NCBI RefSeq assembly: GCF_016801865.2 | Contig: NC_068938.1 | Coordinates: 113,734,615-113,798,614, forward strand | DNA from: Culex pipiens pallens | Taxonomy: Eukaryota > Arthropoda > Insecta > Diptera > Culicidae | DNA: 64,000 bases | Direction of reading: 5' to 3' | In this document: positions 47,101-55,634 of the stretch, piece by piece | Layout: every line of letters begins with the position of its first letter | Position numbering within the stretch: the stretch's first letter is position 1 | Notes under the pieces: generated by a model | Databases searched by the model: none | The model's input: only the letters and a program-made list of their open reading frames with translations | What the model was told of the DNA's origin: nothing | Position numbers and translations under genes: made by a program

Positions 47101-50100
47101 GTGTATTCACTTTATGAATGCGAGGAAGGCACCAACCACCTAAAGGTGGATTAAGTAACGTTTTTGCTATGCAATCTGTACATGAGTGATTGGGCCAAGA
47201 GAAGAACGTATTGGTGTTCTGCTTCTCAAGATCACCCCAGCGTTTCATAGCGCGGAGGTACTTGTTTGGAAAGAATCGGTTAAGGTACTCTATCTCCAGT
47301 TGAGTGTAGTTACTATTCTAGGCGATTCACTTAAAAATATCAGGTGTATCACAAAATGAACATTTAAACATCGTTCATTGCGCTATTACGGTACTCGCAT
47401 CGCTCTTTTTTGGTTTCACTTTCATTCAGTAGCTAAAATGTATATGGGGAGAGCATGGTATAGGGTACCGCCATGAATCACTGCAGCACTACCGGCTTAC
47501 ATTCATTGTATTGGATACTGCCAGCGCCATCGCCAAGTCGGTTTTTGGTATGGCGGGTCTATGTTTAGAACTGTACGAAGTGAGTAGTGCTGCAGGTCAT
47601 GTTTACGACCCCCTTGTGGCATCATCGCCGTGAAGCACGCGGCTTCTTCTTGAGGGGGATAGGCCTATCAAACGCTCAACCGATATAGCGTTTGACTGTG
47701 TTTTGTGATTGATTTAGTCGATGGGCGTTTGATGTGGTGGGAACGTGTCATCGGTCGTTGGCATTTGGAAATTGCCTCAAATTCTAAGCATTCTTCAATC
47801 AGTTGGTACTGTACTGGCTTGATCGACATTTGAGATTTCGTACATTCTTGCAGTAGTTTATACCTTCTCATTAATGTCACATGCCATGTCTGTCGCCCTT
47901 GTGGCGAGACCGGTTGATGACCATGAGACAGAGTTGGTTCCAGCGGAGGGAAAAAGCACTTGCTCTTGCTCTTTCTTGAAACTTTTCCACGGACAAAGCC
48001 ACACGACAAGTGACAAGTGACTCATCAGTTCATGTGTTGTTTCACAGCAAATGAGGCCACATGTGTCCGCCAGCCGTCACGATTTTATTTCGAATCAAAG
48101 CGACAAAATGCGATAAAATTATCTACTTAAGAGGAAGCTTAATTCGCTGCAATGCTTGCTGGCTGGAGTTTTTTTTCCCTCTCTCTCTCTCACTTATACT
48201 TTATCTTGGCGACGACGGCGGTGTGGCGTGGCCCAACCCGATCTCAGGGTTTAAGCGTCGAAAGTGTGGTTCGAACTGGCGTGAATTCTGAGCAAACATA
48301 TCAACAACAGTTTGCCGTCAACCATCTGGCGTGCAATGAAATCATCCCGAACTTTCGACTGTTGAGATGCAATTCCTCTCGAATGTGTCACCTCCTGCTA
48401 TGGCAGGGTAGGGCGCGTAACTTGCTTCTCCAAGAAAGCAGAGCAGCTCGTGCAGTTTAGCTTGTGAATTGATTTACATGCAAATGAGCGACGAGTAACA
48501 ATCGCCGCTGTCCATCACTGGTGTGTCGTTTATTATATGCATAACTTAGATGTAATAATGGCTCTGCCAACCACGGGGTTTTGAAGAGTTTGCAGCTCCT
48601 CTATTGCATAATTATTGCTTTACCTGAATTTTGCATCTCTCCTTCACTTGAATCAACCTTGTACGACCTCCAGACACACACACGCTCCGTCAGTGGGTCA
48701 GGTGAGGGACTCGACGATCACGGCACACGCCGGCATCGAATGTATGCCAGTTCGATCTACCCCCACGAGGAGGGAACGGGCGCGAGAACCTTGGCAGTGG
48801 TGCCGTGTGCGGAAAGGGGTGGAGGACACACTCACTCACGCACTTGCGACCAACTCGTCGTCGTCATCGTCGTGGGTTTATTTTCACACCGAAAGTGTGC
48901 GCGAGTTTGTGTTGTTCTAAATATTTTCGTTTCATTTGAATACTTTTACTTTCATGGGTGTCGTTTTGAATTTTTCTCGCCGGGCGGTAAAGTGTTGTGT
49001 CTCGCGTGAGAACTTCTTCACCTTCAAGCTGGCCGAGAATTGGATGTTTATGGGCGATAAATTTAAATCGTTATTTAATTGGGAGCTGGTGACGTTTAGA
49101 AGGTCATCGCAGTTTGATCTACTTTTAAAGAGCCACTCGTCACTCCCTGAGCACACGACCTCAATTTCATCAAGCAAACTTTAAAGATTCGTAAACTAAC
49201 CAATTTCCTTCTCTCCCTTCTGCCTCCCAACAGGTGTCAAAAGAAGAACTGGCGAAAATAGTGCAAGGCTTCGACAAAACCGAACTGCTTACCTCAGGCG
49301 GCGTTACCCTGGCCGGCCAGCGTTACATCTATCTGTCCGGCACCGACCGAGTGATTCGGGCCAAGCTGGGCAAGATGGGCGTCCACTGTATGAAGACACA
49401 GCAGGGTAAGTTTTACGGTCCATTTATACCTTTACCCCCGCCAGGTTATTACGCATTGTCTGTGGAACCGAATCGCGTTGGACGAGCCCGAGGGCTTCGG
49501 TCCCCCGGGGGAGTCTGTAGCCGAATCGACCCACTCGGGCGGTGCGTACAGCAAACAGAATGATTTCGAGATGTGTGCTTGGACTTCGTCATGGGCACAT
49601 GTCTGTACCATTTCTGACAATTCCGTTCTCCTCTTGGTGCAGCGTACACAGGGAAAGAAATCGAAACTTGTAACAGGTCAATGTTTAAGCAAAACAATGT
49701 AGTGGGTTTGTAAACTAGCAAGTCTATGATGCTCACGTCAGTCATTGTTTACATTTAACATGAGCAAGATAGACTGCTTACAAATCCGCACTGGCACTTT
49801 TTACTTTTTTTGCCTGTTTATTTCGGAGGCACTGCCAAAAACTTTTAACTAAATTTTCAATTAATAAATAATGGATGTTAGCTGATTTTCAATTTAAATG
49901 TTTTATCTCACCGATGTGCCATCTGAGCAACGATGGTATGGAGATTTACATATAATATTTTTTCAAACCATACGAGTGTAGACATTTTGAGCATCGAATT
50001 GAAAATTTAAAAACAAATTTCAAATTTCAAGCCTTATTAAAACAAACAGGAGAAAAGTATCACAAAATACTTTACAAATCATTACAGTTATGCTACTGTT

Positions 50101-52238
50101 AAAAATTTCTAAAATATCTGCTTATTTATGAAAATATTAAAAATTAAAAATAATAATTAACCAACCGGCAGTCACATACGTGTAATTTGTACACACTTTG
50201 TAAGGGCACTTGCAAGAATGGCGAAAACACGCGACTTCCCAAAGGTTAAAAATTGAAATTAGGTACTTTTTATGTATAAGGCCGATGCAAATATTTAAAA
50301 AAGTTTTTGTCCCTCGGCCCTGGCCGAGGTCAAGGGGGGGGGGCAAAAAAATAAAATTTAAATAACAAGCCATAGTCTACACATTTAAATCAAAAATATG
50401 TTTTAAAATGCATTTTACACTTGTTCAGTTGTTTTGCAATCATTAGTTTTCAAAAAATCTAAGATCTGACAAAAACAAAAATTGTATCGAAAAAAAAGAT
50501 TTTGCATCGAAAATTTTCAAAAAATCTTAAGATTTTTTAATAAACCCAAACATGCTAAAAATGATTTGAAACGCAGAAGAATGTATTTTAATTTGATTTC
50601 AGCTGGTTGCACTTGAATTTTCATTGAAATTTTGAAGTTTATTGTAAAAATATTTTTTTTGCCCCCTGATTTTTCGGGCCAATTTTGAAGGGGGGGTGAC
50701 AAAAACTTTTAAAAATATTTGTACCAGCCTAATCATAAAAAATCAAAGATTCGACAAAAATAAATGGCGAAAAACATAAAAAACTTGTACATTGAAATTG
50801 TACAAAACTACAAAATAGTTTTCAACTGCTTATATCAGTTGCAGAATATCGTAAAATTAAAATCGATCTTCCTCGAATGTGGGGCACAGCCTACTCATAT
50901 GGAAGCAATTCTCTACGAAATCGGTCTTTTTTCTTCAATTTTAATTTTTGTATTTTTTAATCCGACTGAAACTTTTTTGGTGTCTTCGGTATGCCCAAAG
51001 AAGCCATTTTGCATCATTAGTTTGTCCATATCATTTTCCATACAAATTTGGCAACTGTCCATACAAAAATGATGCATGAAAATTCAAAAATCTATATCTT
51101 TAGAAGGAATTTTTTGATCGATTTGGTGTCTTCGGCAAAGTTGTAAGTATGGATATGGACTACACTGGAAAAAAATAACACGCGGTAAAAAAAAATTGGT
51201 GATTTTTTTATTTAACTTTTTCTCACTAAAACTTGATTTACAAAAAAACACTATTTTTATTTTTTTTATATGTTTTAGAGGACATAAAATGCCAACTTTT
51301 CAGAAATTTCCAGGTTGTGCAAAAAATCATTGACCGAGTTATGAATTTTTTAATCAATACTGATTTAAAAAAAAAATCGAAATTTTGGTCGTAAAAAATT
51401 TTCAACTTCATTTTTCGATGTAAAATCAAATTTGCAATCAAAAAGTACTTCAGTGAAATTTTGATAAAGTGCACCGTTTTCAAGTTATAACCATATTTAA
51501 GTGACTTTTTTGAAAATAGTCGCAGTTTTTCATTTTTTAAATTAGTGCACATGTTTGCCCAGCCTTGAAAAAAATATTTTTGAAAAGCTGAGAAAATTCT
51601 CTATATTTTGCTTCTTCGGACTTTGTTGATACGACCTTTAGTTGCTGAGATATTGCAATGCAAAGGTTTAAAAACAGGAAAATTGATGTTTTCTAAGTCT
51701 ACAGATTTTTGAATTTTCATACATCATTTTTGTATGGACAGCTGCCAAATTTGTATGGAAAATTTTATGGACAAACTAATGATGCAAAATGGCTTCTTTG
51801 GGCATACCGAAGGCACCAAAAAAGTTTCAGTCGGATTAAAAAATACAAAAAAAAACCGAATGACCGAAATCCTAGAGAACTGCTCATGTTTGTAATGATA
51901 ACAAATTTGTTAGAACAAAAAATTGTATCAACATTTGATGAAACTCGCAAACAAATCCAAATGTGTTCTGTCAAGTCTTCAATACCCTGAAGCGTGCTAG
52001 GATCATATTTTGAAAATGTGAAAAGGTTTTTTTTCTGTGTACCGTATGCTGCAATCTTTTTCCCCTCAGTCCCTGATACAGATCAGTCAGATTATATAAC
52101 GTTGTCTTTTTTTGCGCTCTCTCTCTTTTCTCTTCCACAGCTGTTATAGTTTCAATTTACGAAGAGCCAGTTCAGCCTCAGCAAGCGGCATCTATAGTCG
52201 AAAAGCTTGGAGATTATCTGATTACCTGTGGTTATTAG
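23032..52238 (+). CDS. chic: Profilin (actin-monomer-binding protein), three coding exons
   Basis: Profilin binds monomeric actin, promotes ADP-ATP exchange on it, and binds poly-proline proteins such as formins and phosphoinositides in the cytoplasm. Joining 23032-23142, 49234-49405 and 52141-52238 gives 381 nt, that is 126 residues plus TAG. This is the standard length of insect profilins (Drosophila chickadee type). The protein starts MSWQDYVDNQL, contains GGVTLAGQRYIYLSG and ends EKLGDYLITCGY, the conserved N-terminal and C-terminal helices that form the poly-proline site. Donors (GAG|GTAAGT, CAGG|GTAAGT) and acceptors (CCCAACAG, CTTCCACAG) are canonical and phases agree. No lesion was seen. 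Intron 1 (26.1 kb) is filled with mobile elements, including captured fragments of other genes. Confidence 0.97.
23143..25790. other. Intronic stretch, mostly unique
   Basis: Nothing coding is supported. A short segment at about 24640-24720 (GGGATACACAATTGTTTAC, GAAATGTTAGGCTCCATTTG) is related to 5590-5880. No other repeats were delimited. Confidence 0.4.
25790..25975 (-). repeat. Dispersed repeat, inverted relative of 29490-29640
   Basis: The segment containing TTTGGAACAGTCAAAAACAC and GTGCTGATAGGCCGATAAT matches, in inverted orientation, the block at about 29490-29640 (GATCGGCCTATCAGCAC, GTTTTTGACTGTTCCAAAG). Confidence 0.6.
26501..26622 (-). repeat. Short MITE AGAGTTATCTACGTGCGC, copy 2
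   Basis: Inverted copy of 19097-19219, from AGAGCTATCTAAGCCCGATC to GCACGTAGATAACTCT, with high identity including the TACACGCAATACATGCGC core. Confidence 0.75.
26640..29059. other. Intronic stretch, unique, with simple repeats
   Basis: It contains a GATGATGATG tract (about 26928-26955), GT-rich runs and a GC-richer block at about 27750-28150 with frames on both strands that I cannot match to a family. No start, stop and splice combination supports a gene. Confidence 0.35.
29060..29301 (+). mobile_element. ACACTCAAACCCC MITE, intact copy 2
   Basis: 242 bp from TACACTCAAACCCCGTTGG to GGGGGTTGAGTGTA with TA at both ends, nearly identical to 19695-19936. Confidence 0.85.
29985..30452 (+). repeat. 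Dispersed repeat copy B, empty site for the fold-back
   Basis: Inverted copy of 19975-21371 without the 931-bp insertion. The junction lies at 30031-30032 in GGTCATTGGAAACGG. Identity is high enough that the two copies probably separated recently. Confidence 0.8.
30653..31022 (-). mobile_element. TIR element containing a tRNA-like sequence, copy 1
   Basis: The ends ACACAGCAAAAAATCC and (reverse complement) ACACAGCTAAAAATGTAG are inverted. On the minus strand it contains a tRNA-like core, with TGGCTGAGTGGGCTAAGGC resembling box A and GGGTTTGAATCCC resembling box B (about 30785-30840). It does not fold into a convincing complete tRNA with a paired acceptor stem, so I call it a SINE- or MITE-like element, not a tRNA gene. 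A second copy is at 34677-34941. Confidence 0.65.
31023..32445. other. Intronic stretch, mostly unique
   Basis: It contains a CGTCGTCGTCGTCG tract (about 31302), a poly-A run (about 31781-31799) and no supported gene. GC is moderately higher at 31300-31700. Confidence 0.35.
32446..33950 (+). repeat. GCCTTCCTCA repeat, copy in intron 1
   Basis: Starts GCCTTCCTCACCTTACTGAG and ends near GTGAGGAAGGCATCAGCC. A segment of about 800 bp unrelated to the other copies (about 32825-33640) lies between two family blocks. That segment begins and ends with sequence around ATTCGAGCCAAACATTTCAT and its complement ATGAAATGTTTGGCTCGAAT, so it is probably a separate TIR-type insertion. Confidence 0.6.
32818..33640. 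mobile_element. Probable TIR insertion inside the GCCTTCCTCA repeat
   Basis: Inverted ends: GAGCCAAACATTTCATTAGG with following GCACAAAACCAAAA on the left; TTTTGGTTTTGTGCCCTAAT and GAAATGTTTGGCTC on the right. The similar text GCCCTAATGAAATG also occurs at about 5730, hinting at another relative. No coding frame. Confidence 0.65.
34080..34215 (+). repeat. Fragment of the GTCAGTGGGGTGACATTG repeat
   Basis: The segment CCGTCAGTGGGGTGACATTG to CATTTCTCAGGTTCTT is a short relative of the element at about 59820-61640, which carries GGGTGAGATTGGGTCA and an inverted CACCCCTACTGACGG end. Confidence 0.5.
34677..34941 (+). mobile_element. TIR element containing a tRNA-like sequence, copy 2 (right end lost)
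   Basis: Matches the reverse complement of 30653-31022: ACACAGCTAAAAAAGTAG, then the tRNA-like GATGGCCGAGCGGGCTAAGG and GGGTTTGAATCCCG, then TGTTTGCAAAAATTGTACAT. Its final bases (TGCTGTGT in the other copy) are missing, and it runs straight into the next repeat at 34944. Confidence 0.65.
35405..36058 (+). repeat. Left terminal repeat of the outer element
   Basis: Its first 500 or so bases match, inverted, the right terminus of the nested element (39753 backwards). Shared blocks include ATTTTTAAATCCCATT, AACGCCCAAATGG and GCACATAGGACACGTTT. Further in, ACGTGTAGGTAACAGCTGAT resembles both ends of both elements. GCACATAGGAC or a one-base variant occurs at 35637, 35669 and 35711. Confidence 0.8.
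36760..37145. repeat. Degenerate direct/inverted repeats with GGCCATCCGGATGG core
   Basis: Units around TTCCGTGGCCATCCGGATGG occur several times on both strands. Open frames on both strands are a consequence of this symmetry and are not genes. Confidence 0.7.
37196..37548 (+). pseudogene. ACC: Acetyl-CoA carboxylase fragment (start of biotin carboxylase domain), broken
   Basis: Acetyl-CoA carboxylase makes malonyl-CoA in the cytosol. Short matches to the beginning of its biotin carboxylase domain lie in order but in different frames: KKERAIRFVVMV (about 37295-37335), ENLKTNVEYIKIA (about 37342-37382), PGGSAINNFANGKLIIT (about 37385-37435), then VVWAAWDNVSENPKMHELL (about 37447-37505) and VFLRPPEW (about 37512-37536). 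In intact family members these follow one another in one frame. At least three frame changes and a stop show that it is dead. A pyrimidine-rich stretch ending CACCCGCAG just upstream may be a retained splice acceptor, implying capture of genomic DNA. It lies in the core of the nested element. Confidence 0.85.
37795..38830 (+). pseudogene. Unidentified gene fragment with a retained intron
   Basis: I do not recognise this gene. The sequence is GC-richer than the element ends and has protein-like pieces in changing frames: ALQKRSDHDVLFLTTQGIVQ (about 37815-37875), EELAANLSELTSLKNRL (about 38050-38100), CLQHLELSGKVPLMNCQQH (about 38360-38420) and FDSYEHFTQYSDEILDLLGD (about 38550-38610). Between the last two is a typical intron end (GTTTTTCCAG at 38471-38480), followed by TPPKRYQVGNLTDSF. 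The many stops and frame changes indicate a decayed fragment. It may derive from one gene or from more than one. It lies in the same nested element as the carboxylase fragment. Confidence 0.45.
38846..38940. repeat. GTCATCCATAAAGTACGTCACGC repeat with two poly-G runs
   Basis: GGCGTCATCCATAAAGTACG also begins a segment at about 55194. Two G-rich runs (about 38878-38890 and 38922-38932) surround a short GTCGCAAGTGTGAC motif. This looks like a fragment of another repeat within the nested element. Confidence 0.6.
39820..40323 (+). pseudogene. Serine/arginine-rich protein gene fragment, broken, with intron and poly(A) signal
   Basis: I do not recognise the family. An ATG (context AGAAAATGAGCAAGC) starts MSKQPLGCR, followed by a canonical intron (GTAAGT at 39849 to TTGGTTTTAG at 39911). 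The downstream part encodes DGSSSSSKKDKHRSNGEWYE, then after a one-base frame change KHRSSSGKSSSALSSKHHRK, and ends SSSGGSARRRLSVKF with TGA at 40321. AATAAA follows at 40396. The low-complexity S/R/K/H composition is typical of splicing-associated or nuclear proteins. Stops after WQSSG and the frame change make this copy non-functional as it stands. It is the first gene-like unit in the captured block of the outer element, upstream of POLG2. Confidence 0.55.
40431..41315 (+). pseudogene. POLG2: Mitochondrial DNA polymerase gamma accessory subunit, 5'-truncated, two in-frame stops
   Basis: The intact protein is the processivity subunit of mitochondrial DNA polymerase. Here the frame holds RQRKIWWMRY, CDPGRFFISDPRQD, the segment from LHQCVEVATLQIVLDAFES, and the C-terminal anticodon-binding-like domain with LRDLAKHLCNVLRKANLPVL and IAVPYCLLLRDQCLQNGLFQ, ending SDLPQYLLKIVTS and TGA. 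A canonical intron (GTAAGT at about 40975 to CTTTCCAG at about 41031) is retained. TAG at 40584-40586 (where Trp is likely, FMY*VQRQRK) and TAA at 40683-40685 lie in the same frame. The N-terminal part is missing: a stop at 40428 precedes the homology. The gene converges on ORC5, with only about 35 bp between their stop codons. Confidence 0.85.
41349..42612 (-). pseudogene. ORC5: Origin recognition complex subunit 5, 5'-truncated, two in-frame stops and a damaged donor
   Basis: ORC5 is an AAA+-like subunit of the origin recognition complex, nuclear, needed for replication licensing. Minus-strand pieces in order are SILNRLTGHVPC, VVLENAERVRDMDHNVLPML (Walker B-like region), TPDFFENYLNIFLNVFFK, LFMKYHGKQ, LGPKAFTIDRLLAIFYAIL and the C-terminus VGFNVRQYLCDFF with TAA at 41349-41351. 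The N-terminal part with the Walker A motif is absent. TAG codons at 41799-41801 and 41667-41669 lie in frame with the C-terminus. The exon end GAGTAAGG lacks one G expected of GAG|GTAAGG, which would disturb splicing or frame. Several residues seem deleted near FYALLAAYLAS. A non-functional copy is most likely; assembly errors are the alternative. Confidence 0.85.
42820..43433 (-). repeat. Right terminal repeat of the outer element
   Basis: Read from 43433 leftwards it matches the nested element's left terminus (TCCTATGCGACAAAAGTAAA, AACAAACTGAGTTAT). Further in it shares ACGTGTAGTCATCAGCTGAT and ATGAAATGTTTCAATGC with all four ends. GCACATAGGAC or its complement occurs at about 43185-43220. 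The inner edge AGCCGCAAACATGA is repeated at about 42752 and 42823. Confidence 0.8.
43558..45940 (-). pseudogene. RTE reverse transcriptase and C-terminal domain
   Basis: The reverse transcriptase carries YQAGFTGARATTDQIFSLRQ, HHIFIDFKAAYDTVDREQLW, QGLRQGDGLSNALFNIGLEG and the catalytic box LAYADDIDIIARDL. A frame change near 43935 separates ALYGHETWTLRQEDERALE from LRTIYGGVR. The C-terminus runs through RIGRLRWAGHVARM to DTARAPRMVF at 43558. Apart from the two frameshifts the frame is open, suggesting a fairly recent insertion. Confidence 0.88.
45548..46480 (-). pseudogene. RTE endonuclease segment
   Basis: The APE-type endonuclease nicks the target for reverse transcription. Visible motifs are GTWNCRSL, VVALQEMCWKG (catalytic Glu), NVHCPHEESS, IVIGDMNARIG (Asp/Asn) and, in the other frame, QIDHVLIDGRFF and ADIHSDHYLV (SDH motif). 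The frame changes near 45930, where the two halves of the domain meet, so the product is broken. The initiator is not certain, because the domain begins upstream of the first in-frame Met. Confidence 0.85.
47166..49233. other. Intronic stretch upstream of profilin exon 2
   Basis: Mostly unique sequence. Frames are short and overlap on both strands. No supported gene or repeat boundary. It ends in the pyrimidine-rich acceptor of exon 2. Confidence 0.4.
49234..49405 (+). CDS. chic: Profilin coding exon 2
   Basis: From CCCAACAG|GTGTCAAAAG to CAGCAGG|GTAAGT, 172 nt, entering in phase 0 and leaving after the first base of an Ala codon. Encodes the central sheet, including GGVTLAGQRYIYLSGTDR and GKMGVHCMKTQQ. 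Confidence 0.97.
49683..49795. repeat. Short inverted-repeat element in intron 2
   Basis: Ends GGTTTGTAAACTAGCAAGTC and (reverse complement) GGATTTGTAAGCAGTCTATC pair with some mismatches around a short loop. Related motifs (GATAGACTGCTTG, TTACAAATGCAG) occur at about 5845-5875. Confidence 0.5.
50278..50728 (+). mobile_element. MITE with GGCCGATGCAAATATT ends, intact copy
   Basis: Left end GGCCGATGCAAATATTTAAA then AAGTTTTTGTC. The right end is its inverted counterpart (GACAAAAACTTTTAAAAATA then TTTGTACCAGCC). A G-rich run lies at 50334-50343. A direct copy lacking the right end is at 59417-59820. Confidence 0.75.
50930..51865. mobile_element. Fold-back element in intron 2
   Basis: Bases 50930-51090 and 51705-51865 are inverted copies. 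Both contain TTTAATCCGACTGAAAC, TGCCCAAAGAAGCCATTTTG and TTGTATGGACAG (or complements). The roughly 600-bp interior is AT-rich without a protein-like frame. Confidence 0.75.
52141..52238 (+). CDS. chic: Profilin coding exon 3 (C-terminus)
   Basis: CTTCCACAG|CTGTTATAG completes an Ala codon and encodes VIVSIYEEPVQPQQAASIVE, then KLGDYLITCGY and TAG at 52236-52238. The C-terminal helix closes the poly-proline binding site. Confidence 0.97.
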
Positions 52239-55020
52239 AAGAGGTAAAAACTACTTTCATACTGCTTTTTATAATTTAAACTTTAGAAACACAACTTGAA
52301 TAAAAAAGAAGCAAAAAAATGAAATAAAAATGAGAAAAAAACATGATATGCTTACTGCTGAGATAGGATTGAAGTGAATGAAGGAAATAAAAACAGTTGC
52401 AAAAACGAATGCTTATCGTAAGAGAATGAGAACGAACGAAAAAAAAAGGAGATTCTATATTTCTTCTTTTGCAAAGTCAATATTTATAAGTACCCCTTTG
52501 CGCTAGTTTTCCTTTTTTATTTTCCATGTGAGATTGTGAGAAACAGTTTCGTCGCGAGATTGAGAGAAAGGACATTTGCTGGTTTTACTTTCATCTTTCT
52601 TTACATCCTACGAATTTAGTGGTTGTTTGTGTTTTGGTTCGCTTTTTTTGTTTTCACTCTCTCTCAGGCTTGTCGAGATAGTTTTGCTGTTTTCTATGTT
52701 TTTTTTTCTGCGCACGGTGGTGTAATGTTTGCGTTTCTAATGGAAGAACAAGAAGAGGCACTTTACCGAAAATTACGATTTGATTTCTCTATTTTGTTTT
52801 CTTCTCTCTTTCTCTCTTTTTTATTTGCAGCCGACGGCGGCGGCAGTGTGAGCGTATCTCTTGTATTTGTGTAAAATCGTTTCCGTAAATTAAGAAATTG
52901 TAATTTGTATTAGCTCTTAAAATCGCAAAGCATCTCTCTGAATTGGTGGAATCGAAGAACAAACAGGCAAACAGATTGTAACTGATTTGAAGCGCGCAGA
53001 TTAGAATAAACAAAAGAGAAGTAAAAAGAGAAGAACCAGCCTCGAACGCGCGCGCGAGAGCCGAACGGAGCCAGCTTGCATTCAAAAAGAGGAAAAAGAA
53101 GAGAAAAAGTTTCTAATGCATTCTTCGATGTGTGGCACACAGGAGCGGAGAAATGAAGTCATATAGGATACGAGCATGGGTTGTAACACGTCAGAACCAT
53201 GAAAAAAAGAGAGAAAAAAACATGAGGACATGTGTGAAACTAACTTTGTGAAGGCAAACAGCAAAAATGTGCAGAATTTATGAGCATTTTTGGTGGACAA
53301 AATAGAAGCAGGAAAGGGAATGAAACGCATAACTTACTCTACTATTATTATCATCCGTAATTGTATTAATTATTCAGAAGAAACTGCTGAGGTAGGAAAC
53401 AGATTTCGATCATTGATTTGCTATACAAAAAATCATTTTCTTTGTCGGACAGCATAAATAAAAAACCATAATATGAGATAAACAAGCAAAACACTATGAT
53501 AAGGATAATACAATGATAATAAAAGAAACACAAGAAAAGGATAACAGCGAAAACATAATGAAAACAATGTGTGTGATTTATTACTAATTTATGAATAAGT
53601 GAAGAAGGCAAGTGAAAAATTAAAGAGTTTTTATGTCTCTTTATTTTCTATAAATTATTGTAGATTTTTGTGATTATAACTTATTCTTACCTTATAATCG
53701 AAAGAAAACATGCTAAACATGGTCTCTGTATCGTTTTTTCACCATTTCTTCCAAGCAAAACAAACACAAGCATCCCTTTTTCGTTTATTTTCTGTCTACC
53801 CATTGAGCTACTTTTCATGAATGTCCTTTCAAGTAAGAGAAAGAAATAAAAACAAAAGTGAAAAGATAACGCAAGCTGACTTTTGAACTCGTATTATCGA
53901 ACGAAACGGAACCGAAAGAAATCCTTGTTCTACCCGGCTGTCACATACGCAGAGCAGTTGGAAGTAGACCGAATCGTCGCCCATTAAAAAACAATCGCCA
54001 CCTCTCTATCCGAATCGAATAAGGAAACAAACAATGCAATGGGGACGGCGTTGGTTGCATTCCGGTTGCACTCGTCGCGCCATTCCGTCATCGATAGAGA
54101 CCGTGTTTTGTTTTTGTGCCATAAATCACTTGACGAATCATCCGATTGGCACTCATTATTACCTCCGATTAGTGAGGTGGTTTCAGCGTTTTCGCGGGAC
54201 AGGTTGGTGTGTGTATGTGTGTGTGTGTGAGTCAACGTTGATAAGAGTTGTGCTTCTGGTCGACTGTGTAAGCAGGGATGAGGTGAGCGGTAAAAATAAA
54301 TCTTTTGTTGTCACGTTGGAAGCTCGCAGGTAGGTCATCGGGAAGCTATTTAGAAATTTAATCATTTGTTGCATTTTAAATGGAATAAATAAACATTAAT
54401 CAACAAAAACATATTAAAGAAACCAGCAGTGAGCACTCTGCTAACTCATTTTGTTCAACACTGTCATCACACGCAGTAAAATATTTTGTAGAATCAGCCT
54501 GTACGAGGTTTGATTAAACGCCGATTTTGCGTTGAATCAAACCTTGATTTTCTCAATTCCACAAAAATCTTTTGTTGTTTTGAAAAAGTTGCTTTGACGT
54601 TTAGCGTCGATTCAACAAAAATCTTGATTTTCAAATCAACAAAACGTTTTTTTGATTTAAATATGCTTTATTTTTCTGCGTGCAGAAGACTAATTCAAGT
54701 AAGCAATAAAGTGTATCTTTCAACATTTTAATATAATCCGCAACAGCCCTATTGCATTGCTTTGCTAGATTTGTACAATGTATTTCTTGAAAATAGTCCA
54801 AAGCATTTCAGGACATTTACAAATTTTATTTCAAGTTTCCCCTTCAAAATTTCCCCAGAAAATTAGAGGGTAAAAAAATATTGACTGTTATTGAAATTTT
54901 CATAGAAAAAAAAAGCATGAAAATCGATTGTGAATTATTCTCAATACATTGCTCCAAGTTTATTCATGCAATTGAAATCAAATACTTTTTAATATTTTTA
55001 CAAATTTAAAAATTTTGGAG
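52239..55020 (+). other. Profilin 3'UTR and downstream region
   Basis: AATAAA-type signals occur soon after the stop (about 52300, 52324 and 52386) and again at about 53846. The transcript may therefore have alternative 3' ends. The region to about 54400 is free of recognisable repeats, which would fit a long 3'UTR or conserved flank; that is inference. Beyond this it is AT-rich with nothing recognised. Confidence 0.4.
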
Positions 55021-55023
55021 CAA

Positions 55024-55185
55024 CAGGTCGGTCCGTCTCCAAGCGAAGTGAGGCTATCGAGCTGTCAAATCGCAACATGGAGTTGAACTTTCTGAGCAGT
55101 TGATGTGAAGCTTACCAAGGCTTTTAAGAAGTTTAACTCCATGTTGCACATACTCGCACTTTTAATTTCTCGATACAACAGAAAA
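55024..55185. repeat. Degenerate fold-back related to 18962-19096
   Basis: GCAACATGGAGTTGAAC and GTTTAACTCCATGTTGC form the inner arms, and the right outer edge reads CACTTTTAATTTCTCGAT as in the 18962 copy. The left outer edge is diverged. Confidence 0.65.
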
Positions 55186-55410
55186 ACAAAGAAGGCGTCA
55201 TCCATAAAGTATGTCACGCTAAAATCGGCCAAAATCTAATGATGCAATTTGGTTCAAAATCATATAAACTATCAGAAAAACCAATAAAATGTAGTACTTT
55301 GTTCTAGAAAGCCGAAGAAAATCCACTTTTTCGTGAAATTCTAACACGTAGCCTTATGGGCGGGACAACTTTGACACGCGTTTTTCTCGGCTTGCTGTTT
55401 TTACATACCT

Positions 55411-55558
55411 GGAGTTTTTTTTGAAAATAAACCAAATTTCCAGTTTTTGCTTTTTGGGTGTTTTTGAAAACGCCTTGAGTCAGGGCTATTAAAAAACACC
55501 CAAAAAGCAAAAACTGAAAATTTGGTTTATTGGACCTTTACAAAAAAAAAAACTCCAG
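55411..55558. repeat. Hairpin repeat, copy 2 of 3
   Basis: CTGGAG/CTCCAG ends with the shared arms CCAGTTTTTGCTTTTTGGGT and inverse. It is diverged slightly from the copy at 3353-3499 and from the copy at 57097. Confidence 0.75.
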
Positions 55559-55634
55559 ATATGAGACGGACACGATTAGAGCGGCAGAGAAGTTGTCTAT
55601 GAACTGGCGACCCGTTTCACCTTCCCGAACAGAC

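Larger units (their letters stand above)
34944..47165 (+). repeat. GCCTTCCTCA repeat broken by two large insertions
   Basis: The pieces 34944-35404, 43434-43535 and 46946-47165 form one copy. The first starts GCCTTTCCTCACCTCAATGA, and the last ends GAGGAAGGCACCAACCACCT then AAAGGTGGATTAAG. It is interrupted by the 8-kb TIR element (35405-43433) and by the RTE-type element (43536-46945). Confidence 0.8.
23143..49233 (+). other. Profilin intron 1 (26 kb, transposon-filled)
   Basis: Runs from GTAAGT to a pyrimidine-rich acceptor ending CCCAACAG. It contains MITEs, tRNA-like elements, the GCCTTCCTCA repeats, the nested gene-capturing elements (35405-43433) and an RTE-type retrotransposon (43536-46945). 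A long first coding intron is plausible for a regulated housekeeping gene, but its size here is largely due to insertions. Confidence 0.9.
49406..52140 (+). other. Profilin intron 2
   Basis: From GTAAGT to CTTCCACAG, 2.7 kb. It contains the hairpin at 49683-49795, the MITE at 50278-50728 and the fold-back at about 50930-51865. No coding region is supported inside it. Confidence 0.9.
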
